A DNA stretch of 64,000 nt from Actinomadura alba (GCF_014323705.1 NZ_JABVEC010000028.1:26881-90880); one strand, 5' to 3'. Counted from the stretch's first letter, positions 32,346 through 40,579 are shown. Notes: generated by a model from the sequence alone, not told the origin. Program-made: numbers and translations.

Positions 32346-32591
32346 ATGGGGCTGTTGACGGGGTTGCTGACGCTGCCGATCGCGCCCGTACGTGGAGTCG
32401 TTTGGCTGGCGGAGCGTATCCGCGATCAGGCGGAGCAGGAGATGTACGATCCCGCGGCGGTGCGCGCCCAGCTGGCCGAGGTCGACCGCGCGCGTGCCTC
32501 CGGCGAGCTCCCCGAAGACGTCGCGGCGGAACTCGAGGACGAGCTGCTGAGCCGGCTGACGGCCGGGCGCTCCCGCGCGCCGGAGACGTGA
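32346..32591 (+). CDS. gvpG: Gas vesicle protein GvpG
   Basis: An 81-aa protein. GLLTGLLTLPIAPVRGVVWL (hydrophobic N-terminus) and IRDQAEQEMYDPAAVRAQLAEVD (helix) are diagnostic of GvpG, an assembly chaperone working with GvpF/L. It starts 3 nt after gvpF and stops 1 nt before gvpO. Confidence 0.93.
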   Translation: MGLLTGLLTLPIAPVRGVVWLAERIRDQAEQEMYDPAAVRAQLAEVDRARASGELPEDVAAELEDELLSRLTAGRSRAPET

Positions 32592-32592
32592 C

Positions 32593-33042
32593 ATGCGGGC
32601 GGGCCGGCCGGGTGAGCGAGACGACCCCCGGGAGGGGCCTGTCCGCGACCGCGAAAGGCGGCCGCTTCGGGACCGTGAAAGGCGGGTCCGCGAGGAGCCG
32701 GAGCTCGATCGCGAAAGGCCGGTCCGGGACCGTGAGGAGCCGGTCCGCGACCGCGAGGGGCGGCCGCCGCGCCGGGGCCGCCGGGTCACCGCGCCGCTTG
32801 CGGCCAAGCTGGCGGCCCGCTACGTCGAGGAGATGACCGGCAAGGAGCCCGAAGGGATCACCTCGCTCGAACGCGATGACGACGGGCTGTGGCACATCGG
32901 CGTCGAGGTGCTCGAGCTCCATCGGGTCCCCGACACGACGGACATTCTTGCGCTGTACGAGGCCGAACTCGACGAGGACGGCGAGCTCATCGCCTACCGG
33001 CGCACCCACCGCTACTCACGCGCACAGGTACTGGAGGAGTGA
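32593..33042 (+). CDS. gvpO: Gas vesicle protein GvpO with an Arg/Asp/Glu-repeat N-terminus
   Basis: A 149-aa protein. The C-terminal 80 residues are the GvpO domain: YVEEMTGKEPEGITSLERD, WHIGVEVLELHRVPDTTDIL, ALYEAELDEDGELIAYRRTH. The first 65 residues are a mixed-charge repeat (VRDRERRPLRDRERRV and PVRDREEPVRDREG) produced by tandem duplication. GvpO is needed for vesicle formation or expression in haloarchaea and streptomycetes. The repeat is an unusual extension. Confidence 0.9.
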   Translation: MRAGRPGERDDPREGPVRDRERRPLRDRERRVREEPELDRERPVRDREEPVRDREGRPPRRGRRVTAPLAAKLAARYVEEMTGKEPEGITSLERDDDGLWHIGVEVLELHRVPDTTDILALYEAELDEDGELIAYRRTHRYSRAQVLEE

Positions 33043-33043
33043 C

Positions 33044-33454
33044 GTGACGGACCCGATGCGGGTCGGCCGGACCAGCGGTTACGGACGCCCGCCCGTCCCT
33101 CGGCGGCCCGAGTCCGCCAACCTCGCCGACATCCTCGAGCGGGTGCTGGACAAGGGCATCGTCATCGCCGGGGATATCCAGGTGAACCTGCTGGACATCG
33201 AACTATTGACGATCAAGCTCCGGCTGATCGTGGCCTCGGTCGAGCGGGCCAAGGAGATGGGCATCGACTGGTGGGAGCACGACCCCACGCTCTCCTCCCG
33301 CGGCGGCGGCGAGATCGCCAGGGAGAATCGCGAGCTGCGTGACCGGATCGCCGCGCTGGAGGCCGCCGCCGACCGCGAGGTGCCACCGGCCGCCCGGCGG
33401 GAGGGGCTGGACACGCGTTCGCGCGCACCGGCCGAGGAGGAGCCGGGTGACTGA
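33044..33454 (+). CDS. gvpJ: Gas vesicle protein GvpJ (GvpA paralogue)
   Basis: A 136-aa protein. LADILERVLDKGIVIAGDIQ and VNLLDIELLTIKLRLIVASVE are a GvpJ-type variant of the GvpA fold, followed by AKEMGIDWWEHDPTLSS, the GvpJ hallmark, and a helical tail (RENRELRDRIAALEAAADRE). GvpJ is thought to form the conical tips or nucleus. The GTG at 33044 has GGAGGAG at good distance. It overlaps gvpL by 8 nt. Confidence 0.93.
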   Translation: MTDPMRVGRTSGYGRPPVPRRPESANLADILERVLDKGIVIAGDIQVNLLDIELLTIKLRLIVASVERAKEMGIDWWEHDPTLSSRGGGEIARENRELRDRIAALEAAADREVPPAARREGLDTRSRAPAEEEPGD

Positions 33455-34355
33455 GACGGGCACCTATGTCTACGCCATCAGCCGTGGCCGTCCCGACCGG
33501 ATGTCCGAGGCGATGGAGGGGGTCGGCGGCGTCGCCGGTGCTCAGGTGCGCGCGGTCGCGCACGCCGGGCTGACCGCACTGGTGAGCACCGTCGGCCTGG
33601 CCGAGTTCGGTGAGGACGCCCTCAAGCGCAATCTGGAGAATCTCGACTGGCTCGAGTCGACGGCCCGCGCGCACCACGCGGTCGTCGACGGCACGGCCGC
33701 CGTCGCCGTGACCCTGCCCCTGCGGCTCGTCACCGTCTACCGCAACGATGAGCGGGTACGTGAGGTGCTCAGCGAGCGTGGCGAGGAGTTCACCGAGGCG
33801 CTGGACCGCATCACCGGGCGCACGGAGTGGGGCGTCAAGGGCTACGCGGACCCGGCGGCGTTCACGTCGGCCGGCGCCGGGCCAGGCGACGCGGGACGCG
33901 GCGACACAGCGCGAGGCGACACGGGACGCGGCGACACGAGGCACGGCGACACGGGGGCGAGCAGCCCCGGTACCGCCTACCTCCAGCGCCGGCGGGCGCA
34001 GCAGCGCACCGACAAGGACGCGCGTGAGGAGGCCGCCGCCTGCGCGGACCGGATCGACTACGAGCTCTGCGAGATCGCGGCCACGAGCCGGGTCCATCCA
34101 CCGCAGGACCCACAGCTGTCCGGGCACGAGGGCTGGATGATCCTGAACGCCGCCTACCTCGTCGACGACGAACGGGCGGAGGACTTCCGCGCGGCCGTCA
34201 CCCGCCTGTCCGGCCTGCGTGCCGGGCTCCGGCTGGAGCTGACCGGCCCGTGGGCGCCGTACTCCTTCGCCGAGGAGCCCACCGGCGAAGCCGCCGAAAC
34301 CGAAGCCGCCGAGGAGGGCACCGAGGAAGAGGAGGGGCCATGGACCGGGTCCTGA
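33447..34355 (+). CDS. gvpL: Gas vesicle protein GvpL (GvpF/L paralogue) with an inserted GDT repeat
   Basis: A 302-aa GvpF/L domain: GTYVYAISRGRPDRM, LTALVSTVGLAEFGEDALKR, VVDGTAAVAVTLPLRLVTVYRN, LELTGPWAPYSFAEE. Between the two halves lies an inserted stretch of five 5-residue units (GDAGR GDTAR GDTGR GDTRH GDTGA), from an exact 15-bp tandem. A strongly acidic tail follows (EAAETEAAEEGTEEEE). The GTG at 33447 overlaps the gvpJ stop. It probably works with GvpF and GvpG in assembly. Confidence 0.92.
   Translation: MTETGTYVYAISRGRPDRMSEAMEGVGGVAGAQVRAVAHAGLTALVSTVGLAEFGEDALKRNLENLDWLESTARAHHAVVDGTAAVAVTLPLRLVTVYRNDERVREVLSERGEEFTEALDRITGRTEWGVKGYADPAAFTSAGAGPGDAGRGDTARGDTGRGDTRHGDTGASSPGTAYLQRRRAQQRTDKDAREEAAACADRIDYELCEIAATSRVHPPQDPQLSGHEGWMILNAAYLVDDERAEDFRAAVTRLSGLRAGLRLELTGPWAPYSFAEEPTGEAAETEAAEEGTEEEEGPWTGS
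33885..33959 (+). repeat. 15-bp in-frame minisatellite inside gvpL (5 copies)
   Basis: Units of 15 bp begin at 33885, 33900, 33915, 33930 and 33945, each starting GGCGAC. They add 25 residues without breaking the reading frame. Confidence 0.92.
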
Positions 34356-34633
34356 CCGGGGTTCCGGTGCCGCCGCCCGGGCGATCGGCCGTGTCCCGGG
34401 GCGAGAACATCGCGCTGGTCGACCTGCTGGACCGGTTGCTGGCCGGCGGTGTCGTCATCACCGGCGACATCACGATCTCGATCGCGGACGTCGATCTCGT
34501 GAAGATCTCGCTTCGCGCGATCATCGCGTCGATCCGCCCGGAGATGGACCGCATCCGGGGCGAGGAGGCGACCGTGACCCGGCTCGACGAGCACCGGCGA
34601 TCCGTACCGTCTCGAAGAGAGCGGCCATCGTGA
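34340..34633 (+). CDS. gvpS: Gas vesicle protein GvpS (GvpA paralogue)
   Basis: A 97-aa protein. IALVDLLDRLLAGGVVITGD, then ITISIADVDLVKISLRAIIASI is the GvpS/GvpM-type variant of the GvpA fold. The ATG at 34340 lies inside the gvpL end (16-nt overlap). In streptomycetes gvpS sits between gvpL and gvpK, as here. Minor structural or nucleation role. Confidence 0.92.
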   Translation: MDRVLTGVPVPPPGRSAVSRGENIALVDLLDRLLAGGVVITGDITISIADVDLVKISLRAIIASIRPEMDRIRGEEATVTRLDEHRRSVPSRRERPS

Positions 34634-34995
34634 GCTCGCCCCGGCCACGCCGCGGCGCCGCCGGGCCACGGCGGGCGCCGGAAGGGGATCCGCGGGCTCC
34701 CGGCGGTGAGGCCCGCCGGTTGTCCCGCCGCCTGGAGACCGATCCCGAGGCGGTGGAGCGCGATCTCGTACGGCTCGTCCTCACCATCGTCGAGTTGGTG
34801 CGCCAGCTGATGGAGCGCCAGGCGCTGCGCAGGGTCGACGCCGGGAATCTGTCCGACGAGCAGGTGGAGCGGGTGGGGCTCGCGCTCATGCGGCTGGAGG
34901 AGGCGATGAACGGCCTCCAAGAGCGCTTCGACATCGACCGGCGAGAACTGAACATCGACCTCGGGCCGCTCGGGCCGCTGCTGCCGCCCGAATGA
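34630..34995 (+). CDS. gvpK: Gas vesicle protein GvpK
   Basis: A 121-aa protein. LETDPEAVERDLVRLVLTIV, ELVRQLMERQALRRVDAGNL, VERVGLALMRLEEAMNGLQE and FDIDRRELNIDLGPLGPLL form the full GvpK domain. GTG overlaps the gvpS stop as GTGA. Last gene of the cluster; gvpN and gvpC are absent, as in streptomycete clusters. Confidence 0.94.
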   Translation: MSSPRPRRGAAGPRRAPEGDPRAPGGEARRLSRRLETDPEAVERDLVRLVLTIVELVRQLMERQALRRVDAGNLSDEQVERVGLALMRLEEAMNGLQERFDIDRRELNIDLGPLGPLLPPE

Positions 34996-35061
34996 GCGAA
35001 CCGGGACACCGGCGGCCCATGGCCGATCAGAGGGGGTGCGCCTCGGCGTGCGGGGCGAGGG

Positions 35062-35658
35062 TCACGCCCATGGGCGCATTTCCTCCATCAACTCGACGCG
35101 CGCGCGATGCAGCCGGCCCCGGACGGCCGCCATGCTGATGCCGAGGATCTGCGCGATCTCCTGGTAGGAGCAGCCGGCGTACTCCCGCAGAACGAGTGGG
35201 GAGCGCTGCTCCGGGGGCAGGGCCGCTATGGCGCGGCGCAGGGCGCGGGCCCGATCGGCCCGTTCGACGATCTCTTGCGGTTCGCACTGCGGGGTGTCGG
35301 GGGCGTCCCGCGCCTCGTCCAGCGACAGCAGGATGTGGCGATGCCGTTGCCTGTTCTTGAGGCAGACGTTGGTCAGGATGCGGTAGATCCAGGTACGGAA
35401 GGCCGCCCTGCCCTCGAAGCCGGGCAGCGCGAGCCAGGCCCGCTCGAAGGCCTCCTGGGTGGCGTCCTCGGCGTCGCGTACATCACCGAGCATGCGCAGT
35501 GCGACGCGGTAGAGAGCGCGGTAGTGGCGCCGGGACAGCTCCTCGAAGGCGTCGAGCCGTCCCTGCCGCGCCCGTGCCGCCAAGGCCGTGTCCTCGATAC
35601 CGCCGCCCACGGGGGCGATCCCCGTCGGGCCGGCTTCTGCCCTCACCTGCGGAAACAT
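35062..35658 (-). CDS. ECF-type RNA polymerase sigma factor
   Basis: A 198-aa sigma factor. Region 2: FEELSRRHYRALYRVALRML, GDVRDAEDATQEAFERAWLAL, FRTWIYRILTNVCLKNRQRH. Region 4: ALPPEQRSPLVLREYAGCSYQEIAQILGISMAAVRGRLHRARVEL. No anti-sigma gene is adjacent and no C-terminal extension is present. The ATG at 35658 has no ribosome site, so it may be translated from a leaderless or nearly leaderless mRNA. It is convergent with gvpK, 66 nt apart; a regulatory link to the gas-vesicle or Asp23 genes is possible but unproven. Confidence 0.92.
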   Translation of the reverse strand: MFPQVRAEAGPTGIAPVGGGIEDTALAARARQGRLDAFEELSRRHYRALYRVALRMLGDVRDAEDATQEAFERAWLALPGFEGRAAFRTWIYRILTNVCLKNRQRHRHILLSLDEARDAPDTPQCEPQEIVERADRARALRRAIAALPPEQRSPLVLREYAGCSYQEIAQILGISMAAVRGRLHRARVELMEEMRPWA

Positions 35659-35749
35659 GCCCGATATAGGACAAATAACGCGTTTTTCCCGACATGCCAC
35701 CGCGAGCTCGCTCGCACCGCCGCGATCAGGCCCGCGGCGGCGGACCCGC

Positions 35750-36664
35750 CTAGATCTCCTCGCGGATCCCGCGCAGGAGCGCCGTGGTCTCACCCGGCAC
35801 CGCGGCCTCGATGCCGAGCTGGTTCATCACATGCCAGTAGTGCTCGGTGTCGGCCGGCTTGTCGAGGTAGACGGCGGTGGTCAGCTGTTCCAGATAGACC
35901 ACGTCGGGCAGGTCGCCCTCGGGCAGGCGCAGGATCGTGATCGGTCCGCCCGCCGCGGCGTGGCCGCCGGCACTGAACGGAATCACCTGCAGCGTGACCT
36001 GCGGGAGCCGGGCCATCTCGATGAGGTGATCCAACTGCGCGCGCAAGATCGCGGCGCTGCCGAACGGCCGCCGCAGCGCCGCCTCGTCGAGCACCGCCCA
36101 CAGCTTGGGGCCACCGGGTTCGCGCAGGAGCCCGCGACGGTGCGCCCTGACCTGGACACGGCGCTCTATCTCCAGTTCGGAGGCGTTCTCGTGGCCCAGC
36201 CGGATCACCGCCCGGGCATAGTCGTCGGTCTGCAGCAGCCCGGGAACGAACTGCACCTCGTACGTGCGGATCAAAGACGCGGCCTGCTCCAGCCCCAGAT
36301 ACGGCTCGAACCAGCCCGGCAGCACATCCTTGAAGGGCTGCCACCAGCCCGGCGCGTTGGCCTGCTCGACGACGGCCAGCAGGACCGCGCGTTCGGCGGT
36401 GTCGCCCACGCCGTACAGCGTGAGCAGATCGGCCACGTCGCGCGGCTTGAAGCTGATCCGGCCGAGCTCCAGCCGGCTCATCTTGGACTCGGACGCCCGG
36501 ATCGCGTATCCGGCGTCCTCCCGGGTGACCCCGGCGGCTTCCCGCAACCGGCGCAACTGCGCGCCCAGCAACATCCGCGACACCGTCGGCCCCGAGTGCC
36601 CCGAGTGCTGCGGGTCGGAGAACTGCACGTCCGGCGGCGTGCCCGCAGCCCGAACAGCGCTCAT
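35750..36664 (-). CDS. XRE-type helix-turn-helix regulator with a DUF5753 domain
   Basis: A 304-aa protein. The HTH (LGAQLRRLREAAGVTREDAG, YAIRASESKMSRLELGR) is followed by a DUF5753 domain from about residue 115 (LEQAASLIRTYEVQFVPGLLQT, TLQVIPFSAGGHAAAGGP, VVYLEQLTTAVYLDKPAD). Such proteins usually sit beside a DUF397 gene (BldB/WhiJ-like systems); none is found here, so it is an orphan. The ATG at 36664 has a GGGGAGC site. Confidence 0.92.
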   Translation of the reverse strand: MSAVRAAGTPPDVQFSDPQHSGHSGPTVSRMLLGAQLRRLREAAGVTREDAGYAIRASESKMSRLELGRISFKPRDVADLLTLYGVGDTAERAVLLAVVEQANAPGWWQPFKDVLPGWFEPYLGLEQAASLIRTYEVQFVPGLLQTDDYARAVIRLGHENASELEIERRVQVRAHRRGLLREPGGPKLWAVLDEAALRRPFGSAAILRAQLDHLIEMARLPQVTLQVIPFSAGGHAAAGGPITILRLPEGDLPDVVYLEQLTTAVYLDKPADTEHYWHVMNQLGIEAAVPGETTALLRGIREEI

Positions 36665-36872
36665 GTCCGCTCCCCACGTACCGATGCGACCAACCGAGAG
36701 TCTCACACTAGCGGCGGTGGAAAACAGTGCGATGAACATACTGTCACCCGCATGAGTCGTACGGCCCCGGCGACCGCTCTCGGCCCCCGCGCGAAGCAAC
36801 CGCCCGGACGCGATCGCGTCTCTTCGGCGATCACAGAAGTAGTGAGCTCCGGATCTGGAAACCTGTCAGCCC

Positions 36873-37310
36873 ATGAGTGGATTCAGGAAGTTCCTCCTGC
36901 GTGGCAATCTGGTCGATCTCGCGGTGGCCGTCGTCATCGGCACCCAGTTCGCCGGCCTGGTGAAGGCGTTCGTCGAGTCCTTCATCAACCCCCTGCTGTC
37001 CCTTGCCGGCGGCAAGCCCAACCTCGACCATCTGGCCTTCGCCGTCGGGAAGTCACGCTTCACCTACGGCACCTTCCTCTCCGAGATGCTGTCCTTCCTC
37101 ATCTCCGCCGCCGTGATCTATTTCGTGGTCGTGCTGCCGGTGGCGCGGCTGCTCCGGTTCTTCGAGCGCGACCAGGCGGCGACCGAGCGGGCCTGTCCCG
37201 AGTGCACGCTGAGCATCCCGATCGCGGCCCGCCGCTGCCCCGAGTGCACCGCGCCCATCACGCCGGCCACCGAGCAGCCGGGCGACCCCCGGCCGGTCCC
37301 GAGCGCGTGA
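36873..37310 (+). CDS. mscL: Large-conductance mechanosensitive channel MscL with a C-terminal double CPEC motif
   Basis: A 145-aa protein. SGFRKFLLRGNLVDLAVAVVIGTQFAGLVKAF is the gate-forming TM1; the TM2 segment is FLISAAVIYFVVVLPVARLL. After the channel core there is CPEC-13 residues-CPEC, a treble-clef-like zinc ribbon that is not part of E. coli MscL. The channel opens on membrane tension to release solutes in hypo-osmotic shock. The ATG at 36873 has no strong ribosome site. Solitary gene in a stress-rich neighbourhood. Confidence 0.93.
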   Translation: MSGFRKFLLRGNLVDLAVAVVIGTQFAGLVKAFVESFINPLLSLAGGKPNLDHLAFAVGKSRFTYGTFLSEMLSFLISAAVIYFVVVLPVARLLRFFERDQAATERACPECTLSIPIAARRCPECTAPITPATEQPGDPRPVPSA

Positions 37311-37386
37311 GCCGGTCACCGGGCCGTCCCGGGCGCCGCCCCGTGATCATCGGGGCGCCGTTCCCCGCCGCACCCGCGGACACGTG

Positions 37387-37438
37387 CGATGGACCAGCGC
37401 GATGAACCACCACGATGAACCACCGCGATGGACCACCC
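37387..37438. repeat. 13-bp tandem repeat (4 copies) between mscL and the histidine kinase
   Basis: Unit CGATGAACCACC(G) at 37387, 37400, 37413 and 37426, with one or two substitutions. Non-coding; 13 bp would not keep a reading frame. Confidence 0.88.
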
Positions 37439-37511
37439 CCTACCTGAGGGTTACGGCGCAATCATCCGGAGGCGGCACGATCCGGTCGTACCGGCGCTCT
37501 AGCCTGAACGC

Positions 37512-38852
37512 GTGAGCACCGCCCCCGCCGGGAACGACCAGGCCACCCGCCTCCGGGCAGGTGGCTCTCGCGTGCTGCGGGCGCTCGGGCCGCTGGGCCG
37601 GGCGGTGCGGACGGCGGGCGAGCCGCCGGACCGGTCACGGCGCCCGCGCAGGTTCGGCATCGATCTCGTCGTCGCCTTCGACGTCGTGCTCACACTCAGC
37701 CTGCTCGGCGCCGGCTACGGGGAGTTCGACGCGGCGAACATCAAGCTCGGCCGTGAGTACCCGAACTTCACGCTGCTGTTCCTGACGGCGTTGATGACGC
37801 TGCCGCTGCTGCTCCGCGACCGCCGGCCCGGCCTCGCGTGGACGTTGACGGTGCTCTCGTGCCTGTGCTCGGTCGGCGTGGCCCGTGACCTGCTGCACGC
37901 CCCGTTCCTCACGGCGGGCGTCGTCGCGCTGTTCTACTGCCTCTACACGGTCGCCGCGCGCTACGACCGGCCGATCACGACCGCGGGGTGGGTGATCTGC
38001 CTGGCACTGGGGTCGGCCTTCCTCCCCCAGAACGCCGTCGGCGTCGCGATCCTGGTCTCGATGCCGGTCTTGCTCGGCATCAACGTGCGGGCCCGGCGCA
38101 ACGCCCAGCACGAGTTGGTCGAGCAGCGGCAGCGCCATGAAGAGGAACGCGCGGTGCTGGAGGAGCGACAGCGCATCGCGCGGGAGCTGCACGACGTCGT
38201 CGCGCACCACATGTCCGTGATCGCCATTCACGCGGAAGCCGCGCCCTACAAGGTCGCCGACCCTCCGGCGGAGCTGGCGGAGAGCTTCGCCGACATCCGC
38301 TCCAGCGCCCTGGAGGGGCTCACCGAGCTGCGCCGCATCCTCGGCGTCCTGCGCACGGAGCACGACCCGCAGACCGTGCCGCAGCCCGGACTGGACCGGC
38401 TCGACGAGATCGTCGCCTCCGCCCGCAACGGCGGCGTCAGCGTGACGACCACCGTGAGCGGTGCGCCCGCGCCACTCCCCCAGGGCGTGAGCCTGTCGGC
38501 GTACCGCATCCTGCAAGAGGCGTTGAGCAACGCCATGAAGCACGCGCCGGGCGCCTCGGTCGAGGTGGGCGTCGCCTACGGCCGCAACGCCTTGACGTTG
38601 CGGGTGGTGAACGGGCCGGGGTCCGCTCCGGGCCGGGAACCGTCGCCGGTCGCCGCAGCGGGCGGCGGGCACGGTCTGGTCGGCATGCGCGAACGGGCCG
38701 CCATGCTCGGCGGGGAGCTGGTCGCCGAACCCACGCCCGACGGCGGCTTCGCCGTCACCGCCACGCTGCCATGGGCCGCGACGGCTCATCGCGGAACACC
38801 GCCGCGGGACCCCGCCCGGCGCCGAGGCGGCCCAACGGAAAGGGAGACATGA
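37512..38852 (+). CDS. Sensor histidine kinase (HisKA_3)
   Basis: A 446-aa kinase. Four to five membrane segments between about residues 48 and 190 with short loops, a coiled linker (HELVEQRQRHEEERAVLEERQ), phosphoacceptor ARELHDVVAHHMSV with His227, and an ATPase domain (RILQEALSNAMKHAPGASVE; GGGHGLVGMRERAAMLGG). This resembles DesK/LiaS-like actinomycete sensors of membrane or envelope state. GTG at 37512. It overlaps the response regulator as ATGA. Confidence 0.93.
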   Translation: MSTAPAGNDQATRLRAGGSRVLRALGPLGRAVRTAGEPPDRSRRPRRFGIDLVVAFDVVLTLSLLGAGYGEFDAANIKLGREYPNFTLLFLTALMTLPLLLRDRRPGLAWTLTVLSCLCSVGVARDLLHAPFLTAGVVALFYCLYTVAARYDRPITTAGWVICLALGSAFLPQNAVGVAILVSMPVLLGINVRARRNAQHELVEQRQRHEEERAVLEERQRIARELHDVVAHHMSVIAIHAEAAPYKVADPPAELAESFADIRSSALEGLTELRRILGVLRTEHDPQTVPQPGLDRLDEIVASARNGGVSVTTTVSGAPAPLPQGVSLSAYRILQEALSNAMKHAPGASVEVGVAYGRNALTLRVVNGPGSAPGREPSPVAAAGGGHGLVGMRERAAMLGGELVAEPTPDGGFAVTATLPWAATAHRGTPPRDPARRRGGPTERET

Positions 38853-39508
38853 GCATCCGGGTCATGGTGGCCGACGATCAGGGAATGGTGCGGTCCGGCT
38901 TCTCCATCCTGCTCAACGTCCAGCCCGACATCGAGGTCGTGGGCGAGGCCGCGAACGGCGAAGAGGCTGTCGCCAAGGCCGGCGAGCTGCGCCCCGACGT
39001 CGTCCTCATGGACGTACGGATGCCGGTGCTCGACGGCCTGGCCGCCACCCGGCGCATCACGGCCGAAGAGGGGCACCCGAAGATCCTCATCCTCACGACC
39101 TTCGACCTGGACGACTACGTCTACGAGGCCCTGCGCTCCGGTGCGAGCGGCTTCCTGCTGAAGGACGCGTCGGGACAGGAACTCGCCAACGCCGTACGCG
39201 TCGTCGCGGCCGGCGAGGCGTTGCTGGCACCCACGGTGACGCGCAGGCTCATCGCCGAGTTCGCCCGGCTGGGCACCCCCAGGGCTCCACGGCGCAAACG
39301 CGCAGAGAACCTCACCGAGCGAGAGACGGAGGTGCTCGGCCTGATCGCGCGCGGGCTGTCCAACGCCGAGATCGCCGCCGGCCTGATCGTGGCCGAGCAG
39401 ACGGTGAAGACCCACGTCGGGCGCATCCTCATGAAGCTCGACCTGCGGGACCGTACCCAGGCGGTCGTGTACGCCTACGAGACGGGCCTGATCCGCCCCG
39501 GGGACTGA
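38849..39508 (+). CDS. NarL/LuxR response regulator
   Basis: A 219-aa regulator. Receiver: MVADDQGMVRSGF, phospho-Asp55 in VVLMDVRMP, Lys in LLKDAS. Output: LTERETEVLGLIARGLSNAEIAAGLIVAEQTVKTHVGRIL, a complete LuxR-type HTH. The ATG at 38849 overlaps the kinase stop. Likely target: the downstream hydrolase/acyltransferase pair, given proximity and same direction, but there is a 126-nt gap and no operator is recognised. Confidence 0.94.
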   Translation: MSIRVMVADDQGMVRSGFSILLNVQPDIEVVGEAANGEEAVAKAGELRPDVVLMDVRMPVLDGLAATRRITAEEGHPKILILTTFDLDDYVYEALRSGASGFLLKDASGQELANAVRVVAAGEALLAPTVTRRLIAEFARLGTPRAPRRKRAENLTERETEVLGLIARGLSNAEIAAGLIVAEQTVKTHVGRILMKLDLRDRTQAVVYAYETGLIRPGD

Positions 39509-39634
39509 CCCGTTGGCCGGCGTGCCCCCTGCGGGGTAGCCACAGGTCCACTCCACGGGGGGACTCGGGTCAGCGGGCCCGATCCATAACTTCCTGATCA
39601 GCCGGAGAACACCGGCCGGACAGGAAGGACCCCC

Positions 39635-40579
39635 ATGCGACACGGCCGAGTGGCACTCGCCGCACTGGTCACGGTCGGCGGCTTCGCGATCCCGGCCGTG
39701 GCCGGTGCGCGGCCCGATTCCCCCCGCGTGGAACGGCCGCTCCCCGCCCTCACCCACACGGCGCTGACCGAGCGGTACGCCGAGAACCGGCGAGCGGTCG
39801 TCGCGGACGCGCGGGCCGCGCTGACCGCCGGGGACCGTACCACCGCCGGGCGATTGCGGGCGCTGGCCGCGCCCGGCCGCCGGTTCCTCACCTACGACGG
39901 CCACCGGGCGGTCGAGGTGATCGGCGACCTGTCCACGGCCCGCCGGGTGGCGGTGCTCGTCCCGGGCGCCGACACCACCCCGGCGACCTTCGACTCGCGC
40001 GGCACCGCCTCCCCCGGCGGCGGGGCGAGAGCGGTGATCGCCGAGGCCCGGCGCATCGATCCGCGCTCCGGGCTCGCCGTGATCGCCTGGCTCGGGTACG
40101 ACGCGCCGGCGACGCTCAGCCTGGACGTGGCGACGACCCGGCGGGCCGATCAGGGCGCCCGCTCGCTCCGGCGGCTGACCGGCTGGCTGAACACGAGCGG
40201 CGACGCCACGGACCCGGTGCGGATCAGCCTGCTCTGCCACAGCTACGGCTCGGTGGTGTGCGCGCGGGCCGCCGGGCGGGTGCAGGTCGCCGACCTCGCG
40301 GTGTTCGGCAGCCCGGGCATGGTCGTCCGCTCCGTACGGGACCTGCGCACCGACGCTCGCGTGTGGGCGGGACGGGCGAGCGGCGACTGGACTGCGTACG
40401 TTCCGAAGCTCCGTGTTCTCGGGGCCGGACTCGGCGCCGACCCCACCTCCCGCGGCTTCGGCGCCCGGCCGTTCGGGACCGGCGACGGGGGCCACAGCGA
40501 CTACCTCGAGCCCGGCGGCCAGGCGTTGCGCAACCTCGCGCTGATCGCACTCGGCCGGGGCGCGGAGGTGACCCGATGA
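39635..40579 (+). CDS. Secreted DUF1023-type alpha/beta hydrolase
   Basis: A 314-aa protein. Signal peptide with a clear AxA site (LAALVTVGGFAIPAVAGARP). The nucleophile elbow SLLCHSYGSVV has Ser in the C-H-S-Y-G motif; VAVLVPGADTTPATF forms the oxyanion strand and GGHSDYLEPGG carries the C-terminal catalytic His. DUF1023 enzymes are exported actinomycete hydrolases of unknown substrate. ATG at 39635 after AGGAAGG. It overlaps the acyltransferase gene. Confidence 0.88.
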   Translation: MRHGRVALAALVTVGGFAIPAVAGARPDSPRVERPLPALTHTALTERYAENRRAVVADARAALTAGDRTTAGRLRALAAPGRRFLTYDGHRAVEVIGDLSTARRVAVLVPGADTTPATFDSRGTASPGGGARAVIAEARRIDPRSGLAVIAWLGYDAPATLSLDVATTRRADQGARSLRRLTGWLNTSGDATDPVRISLLCHSYGSVVCARAAGRVQVADLAVFGSPGMVVRSVRDLRTDARVWAGRASGDWTAYVPKLRVLGAGLGADPTSRGFGARPFGTGDGGHSDYLEPGGQALRNLALIALGRGAEVTR

